In this document: positions 5,828 to 12,473 of the stretch, one piece after another | Layout: each line of letters opens with the position of its first letter | Position numbering within the stretch: the first letter of the stretch is position 1 | Assembly (NCBI RefSeq): GCF_003788695.1 | Contig: NZ_RARA01000017.1 | Span: 16,606-29,078 of the forward strand | From: Candidatus Cardinium hertigii | GTDB lineage: Bacteria; Bacteroidota; Bacteroidia; Cytophagales_A; Amoebophilaceae | Length of the DNA: 12,473 bases | Reading direction: 5' to 3' | The notes under the pieces: model-generated | What the model saw: only the letters and a program-made list of their open reading frames with translations | What the model was told of the DNA's origin: nothing | Database searches by the model: none | Position numbers and translations under genes: made by a program

Positions 5828-8308
5828 ATGTACAAAAAACCACTAGAAATGGAGGGCCCGCTCTCTTCGGCATGGGCAGAAGATGGCATAGGAAGTATGG
5901 TAGAGCTCATTGTTTCTGATGAACCAGAACACCTTGCCAATGACCATTCCTTAGGTAGAATTCCCTTACTTGCCTTACGCAATACGGTTCTTTTTCCTAA
6001 TGTTATAGTACCTATCACAGTTAAAGAAAGGCAGGCCATACATTTGGTAGAGACTATACATGAACGAGATGGTCTGTTGGGCATTATAGCGCAACAAAAT
6101 CCAGAAACCTTTGAAGGCAAGCCAACTGATATTTACAAAATAGGTACACTGGCCAAAATCATCAAAATCATTAATTTCCCAAATGGCAGAACCATTGTTT
6201 TGGTACATGGAAAACAAAAATTCCAAACCATAGAGGTCTTTACAGCATCATTAGGCCTAGAGGCTACTGTTCAATTTTTAAGGGACCAGTCCTATAAAGA
6301 AGACAAGAAAGTGCTTGCTCTTATGCAATCATTGAAAGATGTGGCCATTAAGATCCTTAAATTTCGATCTGATGTATCTAATGAAGCACATACCATACTA
6401 GCTAATATTAAAAGTCCAGATTTTCTTACCTATTTTTTGGCTTCTAACTTGAATACGGATGTGCACCATAAACAAAAGTTCCTGGAGTTAAATAGCAGTA
6501 TTAAGCGAGCAAATTTACTTTTAAAACATCTTTTAAATGAATTAGAAATTTCAGAATTAAAAAAAGAAATTCAGGACAAAGTACATTCCGATATCAGTCA
6601 GCAGCAGCGCGATTACTACTTAAGGCAACAAGTAAAAGTACTACAAGATGAATTAGGAGAAAACGAGCTTACAGATGAAATAGATGCATTACGTGCAAAA
6701 GGAGACAAAAAACAATGGCCTAAAGAAGTAGCAGATTATTTTAAAAAAGAATTGGATAAAGCTGAACGCATGAGTCCTCATAGCCCAGACTATTCTATTA
6801 GTATCAACCACGCAGAACTGCTAGTAGAACTCCCCTGGGGTATTTATACCAAAGATAATTTAGATCTCAACCGGGCTAAAAAGATTTTTGATGCCGATCA
6901 CTATGGTATTGAAAAAGTAAAAGAGCGGCTTTTAGAATTTCTAGCTGTTTTGAAGCTAAAAAAAAATATGAAGGGGCCTATTTTATGTTTATGTGGTCCT
7001 CCTGGAGTAGGCAAAACCTCTTTGGGAAAATCTATTGCAAAAGCAATGGGGAGAAAATATGCACGCATTGCGCTCGGTGGACTAAATGATGAGGCCGAAA
7101 TACGTGGTCATAGAAAAACGTATATTGGAGCCATGCCTGGAAAAATTATTTATAACATTCAACGAGCCACTTCATCTAACCCCGTTATTGTGCTGGATGA
7201 AATAGATAAAATAGATGGCATGCGGGGGGATCCGTCTGCTGCATTATTGGAAGTCCTAGACCCAGAGCAAAATAATGTCTTTGTGGATAATTTCTTAGAA
7301 GTGCCCTATGACCTTTCTAATATTCTATTTTTAGCCACTGCCAATTCCATGGATCGCATCCCAGCCGCTTTACAGGACAGAATGGAAGTAATTGATGTGA
7401 GCGGGTACCTCCTAGAAGAAAAAGTGGAAATTTCAAAAAAATACCTTGTGCCAAAGCAAAGGAAAGAACATGGACTTAAATTTACCGATTTGGCTATACA
7501 AGATGAGGCCATAGCCACCATTATAGAAAGTTATACCCGAGAATCTGGTGTACGAGAGTTATCCAGACAAATAGCCAATATTTGCAGAAAAACAGCCAAA
7601 TCAATTGCTTTAGGAGAACCTTATCTTAAAAAGATTAAAAAATCAGATGTTGCTACTTTGCTTGGTCCAGAACTATTTGATAATACCCCTTACCAAGAAA
7701 CAGCTCTGCCCGGTGTTTCCGTTGGATTAGCTTGGACTGCTGCTGGTGGCGAAATTCTCTTTATAGAATCTGTATTGAGTAAAGGAAAAGGAAGGGTTAA
7801 TGTGTCTGGCCACTTAGGAGAAGTCATGAAGGAATCTGCTATGACTGCTCTTTCTTATCTAAAAGCCAACGAACAATACCTTGATGTATCACATAATGTT
7901 TTTGAAAATTATGATTTACATATTCACGTTCCTTCTGGCGCAGTGCCAAAAGATGGCCCCTCTGCTGGTATTACTCTTTTTACTTCATTAGCCTCCCTTT
8001 ATACACAGAAAAAAGTAAAAGATTGTTTAGCTATGACAGGAGAAATTACTTTGCGTGGAGAAGTGCTGCCAGTAGGTGGTATTAAAGAAAAAATTTTAGC
8101 GGCAAAACGTGTGGGGATGAAAGAGATTATCCTAAGTAGCAAAAATAAAAAGGATGTGCAAGAAATTAAAGAAATCTACCGCAATAACTTAATATTCCAC
8201 TATGTAGATCGGGTAGATGAGGTTTATCGTTTGGCGATACAAAAAGATAAGATACCAGATGCAAAAGTTTGGGATGGTAGTTTGCTGAGCACAAATAGGG
8301 AAGCTTAA
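5828..8308 (+). CDS. lon: ATP-dependent protease Lon
   Basis: Lon is a cytoplasmic homohexameric AAA+ serine protease that unfolds and degrades damaged and regulatory proteins. At 826 residues it is full length for bacterial Lon. Order of parts: N-terminal LON substrate-binding domain (about 43-240, starting [14 protein letters not shown]), coiled-coil linker (about 240-330), and AAA+ domain with Walker A GPPGVGKT (390-397), Walker B VIVLDEID (453-460), conserved [13 protein letters not shown] (426-438) and an arginine-finger candidate R518. The C-terminal protease domain has the catalytic pair S712 in KDGPSAG and K755 in GGIKEK, 43 residues apart as in the E. coli enzyme. The ATG at 5828 is the first after an in-frame stop and gives an N-terminal extension of about 40 residues before the conserved domain, common in Bacteroidetes Lon. 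Nothing looks broken. A T-rich hairpin repeat follows the stop. Confidence 0.98.
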   Translation: MYKKPLEMEGPLSSAWAEDGIGSMVELIVSDEPEHLANDHSLGRIPLLALRNTVLFPNVIVPITVKERQAIHLVETIHERDGLLGIIAQQNPETFEGKPTDIYKIGTLAKIIKIINFPNGRTIVLVHGKQKFQTIEVFTASLGLEATVQFLRDQSYKEDKKVLALMQSLKDVAIKILKFRSDVSNEAHTILANIKSPDFLTYFLASNLNTDVHHKQKFLELNSSIKRANLLLKHLLNELEISELKKEIQDKVHSDISQQQRDYYLRQQVKVLQDELGENELTDEIDALRAKGDKKQWPKEVADYFKKELDKAERMSPHSPDYSISINHAELLVELPWGIYTKDNLDLNRAKKIFDADHYGIEKVKERLLEFLAVLKLKKNMKGPILCLCGPPGVGKTSLGKSIAKAMGRKYARIALGGLNDEAEIRGHRKTYIGAMPGKIIYNIQRATSSNPVIVLDEIDKIDGMRGDPSAALLEVLDPEQNNVFVDNFLEVPYDLSNILFLATANSMDRIPAALQDRMEVIDVSGYLLEEKVEISKKYLVPKQRKEHGLKFTDLAIQDEAIATIIESYTRESGVRELSRQIANICRKTAKSIALGEPYLKKIKKSDVATLLGPELFDNTPYQETALPGVSVGLAWTAAGGEILFIESVLSKGKGRVNVSGHLGEVMKESAMTALSYLKANEQYLDVSHNVFENYDLHIHVPSGAVPKDGPSAGITLFTSLASLYTQKKVKDCLAMTGEITLRGEVLPVGGIKEKILAAKRVGMKEIILSSKNKKDVQEIKEIYRNNLIFHYVDRVDEVYRLAIQKDKIPDAKVWDGSLLSTNREA

Positions 8309-8330
8309 AATGATTAATGATTTTATCCAT

Positions 8331-8390
8331 TTTTTTTAAAACTACTTATTTTAAAGCTACTTTTTTTAAAACTACTTATTTTAAAGCTAC
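8331..8390 (+). repeat. Two tandem 30-bp units inside the right repeat copy
   Basis: 8331-8360 and 8361-8390 are identical 30-mers (T-run, aaaactacttattttaaagc, tac). The left repeat copy has only one, slightly different unit, so this is a local duplication that arose after the copies separated. Confidence 0.95.
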
Positions 8391-8417
8391 TTTTTTTGCT
8401 TGATCAAAAAAAGTAGC
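8386..8417 (+). terminator. Perfect hairpin downstream of lon, possible terminator
   Basis: GCTACTTTTTTT (8386-8397) and AAAAAAAGTAGC (8406-8417) pair perfectly around the loop gcttgatc, 78 bases after the lon stop. The family is a repeat, and the tract after the stem is A-rich not T-rich on the plus strand, so a terminator role for lon is uncertain. On the minus strand it would be followed by T-rich sequence. Confidence 0.35.
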
Positions 8418-8438
8418 CAAAAAAAATCAAGCGCTGGT

Positions 8439-8568
8439 GAACAAAGCTGTTGAAAATTTCAGCCTGAAAGCTGAAAATCAAAACTCGCCCAGGCTTGCAG
8501 CCTTGGGCTTAAACAAATTGATTTTCTAATAGCTTTCAGACTGAAATTTTCTAATCACAGCTTTGTTC
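8439..8568. repeat. 130-bp imperfect palindrome within the right copy
   Basis: This is the same palindrome as at 793-922, from gaacaaagctgt to acagctttgttc, with the core GCCCAGGCT and AGCCTTGGGC. Several substitutions differ between the two copies, but the overall symmetry and the exact 130-bp length are retained. Confidence 0.85.
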
Positions 8569-8598
8569 AAGGCGCGTTTTTTATAAACTTACATTATT

Positions 8599-8688
8599 AC
8601 GCTATTTTTAATTGGCCACACGACTGATACGCTATTTTTAATTGGCCACACGACTGATACGCTATTTTTAATTGGCCACACGACTGAA
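8599..8688 (+). repeat. Three tandem copies of a 30-bp unit
   Basis: Units at 8599-8628, 8629-8658 and 8659-8688 are essentially identical, with the core gctatttttaattggccaca followed by cgactga. A single diverged relative is visible in inverted orientation near the left element (696-732, ttcagtggtatggcc then an AT-rich run). The array was therefore expanded from a sequence already belonging to the repeat family. Confidence 0.95.
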
Positions 8689-8698
8689 CGGATACTAG

Positions 8699-8832
8699 AA
8701 AGCTGGCAAGGCGCGCGAGGGTGAAGCGCACGCAGCATAGTACCCACTATGCAAGTTCCCCCCATGATGTATATACATACATCATGGGGATCCCAAGTAC
8801 GCTGAATCCCGAAACGGAACATAGCCAGCTTT
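8699..8832. other. GC-rich structured element with nested hairpins
   Basis: The outer ends aaagctggc (8699-8707) and gccagcttt (8824-8832) are inverted repeats. Inside are two perfect hairpins: GCATAGT/ACTATGC (8735-8741 and 8746-8752, loop ACCC), and a 13-bp stem CCCCATGATGTAT/ATACATCATGGGG (8760-8772 and 8777-8789, loop ATAC). The 8707-8736 part is strikingly GC-rich against its AT-rich surroundings. It could be a small repeat/MITE-like element or a structured RNA. No known RNA family is recognised and no protein is evident. Confidence 0.6.
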
Positions 8833-8973
8833 TCAAATTATCCTACTCAATATCATACAGAAAATGAAATTTCTTTTAAAGAAGATAAAAATTGATTAAA
8901 TTAGGCCTTAGCGTTATTAACGTCTGTATGTTTAATACAACTCTTCAACAGTACCTTCTATTATTCTTCAATT

Positions 8974-9789
8974 ATGTCTCTACAAAGGATACTATACGTT
9001 GCAAGTGAGATCGCTCCTTTTCTAGAAACCTCCCTTGTGTCAAATTGTGTACGAAAATTACCGGAAGCCATGCAAAATAGACAGATGGATGTACGGATTA
9101 TAGTACCTAAGTTTGGTATTATTAATGACCGGATGAATAGATTGCATGAAGTATTACGTTTATCAGGCACTATTGTTTCGATACATGAAGTACAGTATGC
9201 TATTTCTGTCAAAGTAAGCACTATACCCAATACGCGTTTACAAGTTTATTTTATAGGTAATGATGATCTATTTGGAAATAGAAAAGCGGTATTTAAAGAT
9301 GCATATAATAACTTTTTTGAAGATAATGACTTACGTATGATTTTTTTCTGCACAGCTGTAATGGAAAGTCTCAAAAAGCTTGAATGGGAAGCAGACATTG
9401 TACATTGTCATGATTGGATCACAAGCTTAATACCTCTTTTTTGGAAAAAATTATACAAGAACCATCCTCTTTTTACAAAAGCTAAGCTCATTTCTACTAT
9501 TTATAACAATACATTCTCACATCATTTTCCATTTTTAGCGGAAAAAGTAGCAAAGATAGGTGTGGCAAATGAAGATACCGCTTTTTTGGCTTCTGGAAGT
9601 TTTCGCAATATTATTCAGTTGGCTATGCACTATTCTGATATAGTAGTTCGTGGAGAAAAGCTTGATGCAACTGAATTTAAAGACTTATTTACTGGGCAAG
9701 ATCTGCCTTTGGTTGAAAACGACGATCTGTATAACGAGCATCATTTTAAAATGTACGCACATCTCATGTGCCCTGACCTAACTTTTTAA
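8974..9789 (+). CDS. Short GT5-type glycogen/starch synthase N-terminal domain protein
   Basis: The 271-residue protein matches only the N-terminal Rossmann half of glycogen synthases. It starts LQRILYVASEIAPF and includes ADIVHCHDWITSLIPL (about 140-155), the usual acceptor-side block. Full GT5 synthases are about 450-500 residues with a second nucleotide-sugar-binding domain, which is absent here. The KTGGL motif that normally follows the SEIAPF block is replaced by ETSLVS. Short proteins of this kind, often labelled glycogen synthase, are widespread in Bacteroidetes, so it is probably a stable family and not a fresh truncation. True synthase activity is doubtful and its role is unknown. 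The ATG at 8974 is well placed, and TATGTTTA about 45 bases upstream weakly resembles a Bacteroidetes -7 element. The neighbouring gene mlaF converges from the right. Confidence 0.85.
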   Translation: MSLQRILYVASEIAPFLETSLVSNCVRKLPEAMQNRQMDVRIIVPKFGIINDRMNRLHEVLRLSGTIVSIHEVQYAISVKVSTIPNTRLQVYFIGNDDLFGNRKAVFKDAYNNFFEDNDLRMIFFCTAVMESLKKLEWEADIVHCHDWITSLIPLFWKKLYKNHPLFTKAKLISTIYNNTFSHHFPFLAEKVAKIGVANEDTAFLASGSFRNIIQLAMHYSDIVVRGEKLDATEFKDLFTGQDLPLVENDDLYNEHHFKMYAHLMCPDLTF

Positions 9790-9804
9790 TAATCAGAGAT
9801 TATT
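9788..9804. terminator. Weak hairpin between convergent genes
   Basis: AATAATC (9788-9794) and GATTATT (9798-9804) form a 7-bp AT-rich stem with a 3-base loop, overlapping the stop of the GT5-like gene and 43 bases from the mlaF stop. No T-run follows, so this is only a candidate. Confidence 0.25.
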
Positions 9805-9846
9805 GTACCTATTCACATCCCTGGCTAGAAACCTTTAACAATTGCT

Positions 9847-10599
9847 TTAATTCGAAGGAGATAAAAGTTCTTTAAATTTCCCAACAAATAGAAAATCTTG
9901 TAATTCCGTTAGACTGGTATGTAAAATATCCTTAGAGCTCCCTTCCCATAATTTTTTACCCTGGTGTAAGAATAAAATAAAATCACCTAATGATAAAATA
10001 GTATTCATATCATGCGTTACTACTACTGTAGTGGTTTGGTAGGTAGAGGTCACTTCAGCAATTAATTCATCGATTTTCAGGGCCGTTTGGGGATCTAATC
10101 CTGAATTAGGCTCATCACAAAATAGGTATTTAGGATGGTTTACAATAGCCCTAGCTATCCCCGCTCTCTTCTTCATACCCCCACTCAACTCATTGGGCAT
10201 TTTACGCTGAACATTAGGCAACCCTACTTGCGTTAAACACGCATTGACCCGATCTTGTTTCTCCCCTAGACTCATAGTGGTTAAGATATCTAATGGAAAG
10301 CGAACATTTTCTTCTATGTTCTTAGAGTCAAACAAAGCCCCCCCTTGAAAGAGCATCCCCATTTCCCTTCTTATTTCAGTTTGTAGTGGCTTATCTCCAT
10401 AGACTAAATCGCGCCCATCAAAAAGAGAATTGCCTTGATCAGGCATAATTAAACCAATCAAGCATTTGATTAAAAGACTTTTCCCAGTGCCACTGGCACC
10501 TATTACCAGGCTCATTTGACCAGCTTGAAATGCACCACTAACACTATCTAGAATAGCTTTATTATTAAAAGACTTTGAAATATTTTCAAAAGAAATCAT
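9847..10599 (-). CDS. mlaF: MlaF-type ABC transporter ATP-binding protein
   Basis: This is the ATPase of an MCE/Mla-type ABC transporter that moves phospholipids between inner and outer membranes. Its 250 residues are typical for the family. Visible motifs: Walker A GASGTGKS (34-41), Q-loop Q85, signature LSGGMKKR (138-145), Walker B YLFCDEP (158-164) with catalytic E163, D-loop SGLDP (166-170) and H-loop H196. The family hallmarks GGALFDS (86-92) and GMKKRAGIARAI are present. The gene starts 21 bases after the mlaE stop on the same strand, so the two form an operon. The substrate-binding MCE partner (MlaD) is not adjacent, and after this gene the strand changes. The gene is complete. Confidence 0.93.
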   Translation of the reverse strand: MISFENISKSFNNKAILDSVSGAFQAGQMSLVIGASGTGKSLLIKCLIGLIMPDQGNSLFDGRDLVYGDKPLQTEIRREMGMLFQGGALFDSKNIEENVRFPLDILTTMSLGEKQDRVNACLTQVGLPNVQRKMPNELSGGMKKRAGIARAIVNHPKYLFCDEPNSGLDPQTALKIDELIAEVTSTYQTTTVVVTHDMNTILSLGDFILFLHQGKKLWEGSSKDILHTSLTELQDFLFVGKFKELLSPSN

Positions 10600-10620
10600 A
10601 GTGCATAAATTAAACGAGCA

Positions 10621-11370
10621 TTAAATACCAGAACCCAGTAAAACATAAACCAAAAGTACATCTGCTATAAGTATAGCAATACAACTATTGGTAACAGCAT
10701 CTGTACTGGATTTTCCTACATTTAAAGCCCCTCCCCTTGTATGTGACCCTTTGTAGCACGCAATAGAGGAGGTAAGCCATCCATAAACCAATGCTTTATA
10801 AAGTGCTACATGGATAACATAGGGATCAAACATTTTTCTGAGCCCCTCTATGTAAGCTTGCGGAGGGACTGAAGTAAGAAATTTACAAGTGAGGAATCCG
10901 CCATAAATAGAAAGAAACATAGCAATAATAATCAGAAGTGGATACATAAACACAGAAGCAAGAATTTTAGGTAAAACCAAATAGTTATTAGCATTTACGC
11001 CCATAATCTCCAATGCATCTATCTGTTCACTAATGCGCATAGAACCCAATTCACTAGCCATACTAGAACCTATTTTGCCCGCAAAAACAATACCGATTAC
11101 CGTTGGAGCTAACTCAGAAACCGTCATATTTCGAACAGCAAGTCCTATAAAACTTTTTTCCAATAATGGATTATCTAGCTGTGAAACAAGCTGAATACAA
11201 GTAGCTCCTCCCATGAAAATTGAAATAACGCAAACAATAAACAGAGAATCAACCCCCACTTGCATACATTCTTTAGAAACACGAGACAAAAACATACGAA
11301 ATGGCACAGGATTTTCAAACATGGCAGCTAAAAAAAGCAAATATTCTCCTAATTCTTTTACCATAAGCAT
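10621..11370 (-). CDS. mlaE: MlaE-type ABC transporter permease
   Basis: This is the integral inner-membrane permease of the same lipid transporter, 249 residues. It has an amphipathic start, then hydrophobic helices (around 42-60, 88-100, 132-160 and 230-247). The MlaE-family signature AGKIGSSMASELGSMRISEQ lies near 97-116, followed by IDALEIMGVN. The first ATG at 11370 is used; a second at 11364 would remove only two residues. It is the first gene of the mlaEF pair. A promoter-like site lies 65 bases upstream. Confidence 0.93.
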   Translation of the reverse strand: MLMVKELGEYLLFLAAMFENPVPFRMFLSRVSKECMQVGVDSLFIVCVISIFMGGATCIQLVSQLDNPLLEKSFIGLAVRNMTVSELAPTVIGIVFAGKIGSSMASELGSMRISEQIDALEIMGVNANNYLVLPKILASVFMYPLLIIIAMFLSIYGGFLTCKFLTSVPPQAYIEGLRKMFDPYVIHVALYKALVYGWLTSSIACYKGSHTRGGALNVGKSSTDAVTNSCIAILIADVLLVYVLLGSGI

Positions 11371-11434
11371 ATAATGAAGGTTTCATTTACATTAAATACA
11401 GCAATCCTATCCCTTATTGTAGGTAAAATAACCT

Positions 11435-11465
11435 CAAATATAGATACTTGTCATATTTAACCATA
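11435..11465 (-). promoter_or_regulatory. Bacteroidetes-type promoter for mlaEF
   Basis: On the minus strand, TATATTTG (11442-11435) is an exact match to the TAnnTTTG -7 consensus of the Bacteroidetes primary sigma factor. It is preceded, after a 19-base spacer, by TATG (11465-11462), one mismatch from the TTTG -33 element. This places the start about 60 bases upstream of the mlaE ATG. Confidence 0.5.
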
Positions 11466-11569
11466 AATTTAAGCTTTATAAATTAAAAATTGCACATTTT
11501 TATTATTTTTACATAGAAAATATAGTTAAGAACGCAAACGATAGTTCTATAATGGAGTATTCTACATTT

Positions 11570-12473
11570 CTAAGCAGATTTTTTTGTTTTATTTTCAAAT
11601 CGGAAAAACAAGAGCAGACCTAGCAACATACGTTCAAATATCAAAGTTAACCAAACGCCGCTTATACCCCAATGATATCTTATAACCAGAATATAACAAA
11701 TAATTGCACTTATAAATTGTGTAATCAGATTAAATACAAATGGAAATGCTCTATCATCTAAACCACGTAGTACACTATTGCCCCAATAACATACACCATA
11801 AAATAATTGGAAAATACATAGATGCTTAATCAAAAAACTTACCAAACACTTTACAATATGGACAGGCTTGTAAAAAGAAATAATGTAAGGGCTAATAGTC
11901 AAAAAGGTTAGCCCAATTATTATCGAAAAAACCGTAATCATATCACATGCTGCAAGCGCTATTTTTCTTACTAATAAGCCATTTTGAGTACCGCGTTCTT
12001 GCGCCACCAGCATAGACCCAGAAAGCCCTAAACCAACGGCAAAAATAGTAATTAACTGGCAAAGATTAAATAAAATGGCATGAGCTGCTTGCGCTTCTAC
12101 ACCAATACAACCTACTACCATCGCAATAAAAAACAGATAAGCGCCCTCTATTCCAAACTGAATTCCAGCTGGCCAGCCTACCCACAATATTTCCTTAAAA
12201 TATCGCCATGATATTTGATCAAATTTGAAAGACATTAGATAGCCTTTTGGGCGTAAAATACATACTAAATACAGTATACCAGCTATTGCCGTAAGCGTCT
12301 CAGCACAAACCATAGCCATTCCAGCTCCCTGCAATTCAAGAGCAGGGAAACCACATTTTCCATAAATTAATAAAAAGTTAAATATTACATTTGTAATTAA
12401 GGTAAAAAATCCTAATAATAATCCAATTGTCCCATAAGAGATTCCTTCCAGATAGCGTCTGACCATATTATTA
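11570..12473 (-). CDS. MATE-family multidrug/toxin extrusion transporter, 5' end outside window
   Basis: The frame is open to the right edge, so the N-terminus is missing; about 300 of the usual 440-460 residues are visible. The fragment is strongly hydrophobic with about eight helices, matching the second part of NorM-like MATE exporters, which expel cationic drugs or metabolites in exchange for Na+ or H+. Family features: RRYLEG (near the edge), the NVIFNFLLIYGK helix start, PALELQGAGMA, WVGWPAGIQFGIEGAYLFF opening the second half, AQAAHAILFNL, and SVLRGLDDRAFPFVFNL. The ATG at 12464-12466 is internal, as conserved sequence precedes it in family members. It ends FENKTKKSA. It is not obviously linked to mlaEF: a 199-base gap with a promoter lies between them. 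NorM is the nearest model; substrate unknown. Confidence 0.88.
   Translation of the reverse strand, partial: NNMVRRYLEGISYGTIGLLLGFFTLITNVIFNFLLIYGKCGFPALELQGAGMAMVCAETLTAIAGILYLVCILRPKGYLMSFKFDQISWRYFKEILWVGWPAGIQFGIEGAYLFFIAMVVGCIGVEAQAAHAILFNLCQLITIFAVGLGLSGSMLVAQERGTQNGLLVRKIALAACDMITVFSIIIGLTFLTISPYIISFYKPVHIVKCLVSFLIKHLCIFQLFYGVCYWGNSVLRGLDDRAFPFVFNLITQFISAIICYILVIRYHWGISGVWLTLIFERMLLGLLLFFRFENKTKKSA

Larger units (their letters stand above)
8320..8598 (-). repeat. Long inverted repeat, right copy (279 bp)
   Basis: This is the reverse-complement partner of 763-1012. It begins 11 bases after the lon stop and ends with ttataaacttacattatt. It is about 30 bp longer than the left copy because of an internal tandem unit (8331-8390). 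It keeps both the 130-bp palindrome and the 12-bp hairpin. The 23-bp terminal repeats that bound the left copy are not visible on the inner side here, so this copy may be truncated against lon. Confidence 0.9.

Noticed and set aside
1160..8308. Possible defence island or composite transposon (helicase and proteases between inverted repeats)
   Set aside because: RNA helicase, RseP and Lon are housekeeping genes with ordinary full-length features; there is no transposase or defence domain.
8599..8688. Possible CRISPR array
   Set aside because: The 30-bp units are contiguous with no unique spacers and there are no cas genes.
8589..8822. 77-codon minus-strand frame over the tandem 30-bp units and hairpin element
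   Set aside because: Its sequence is produced by repeats and hairpins, has no recognisable domain, and the repeat period alone keeps the frame open.

Overview
The window is AT-rich, moderately gene-dense DNA from a bacterium of the Bacteroidetes lineage. Three things point there: a short stand-alone GT5-type 'glycogen synthase' N-terminal domain protein of the kind found throughout Bacteroidetes, a TAnnTTTG-type promoter element upstream of mlaE, and the general character of the Lon, RseP and MlaEF proteins. The abundance of repeats, the low GC and a Pro/Tyr-rich, Lys-rich orphan protein suggest a host-associated member such as the Cardinium/Amoebophilus group. That placement is inference; no rRNA or other marker gene is present.

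Layout. Bases 1-639 hold the 3' part of an unrecognised lysine-rich, coiled-coil-like protein with a tandem 21-residue repeat and a PPxY-containing tail. Bases 640-1076 are non-coding and hold a repeat element of about 380 bp with 23-bp terminal inverted repeats, built around a 130-bp palindrome. Bases 1160-2335 (minus strand) encode a DEAD-box-family RNA helicase with a DEID motif II, followed by a hairpin terminator. Bases 2405-5708 are a head-to-tail duplication of a 1652-bp unit carrying the whole leader and almost the whole gene for the intramembrane metalloprotease RseP. The two copies differ at only two bases. Copy 1 has gained a 12-residue read-through tail from the junction; copy 2 has the native end. 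Lon protease follows (5828-8308), so two membrane/protein quality-control proteases lie together on the plus strand. Bases 8309-8973 are non-coding and repeat-rich: the second, inverted copy of the palindromic element, two different 30-bp tandem repeats, and a GC-rich hairpin cluster.

After this come the GT5-like protein (8974-9789, plus strand), a minus-strand mlaE-mlaF operon for an ABC lipid transporter (11370 to 9847), and the 3' two-thirds of a MATE-family transporter (minus strand, running off the right edge).

The two palindromic elements face each other and flank about 7.3 kb containing helicase, rseP x2 and lon, so this block could invert by recombination. The most unusual features are the very recent full-gene duplication of rseP with a coding difference next to the catalytic region, and the nested repeat/palindrome architecture. 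I do not see a CRISPR array, toxin-antitoxin pair, phage genes, tRNA or rRNA. I also do not see a clearly novel multi-gene system.
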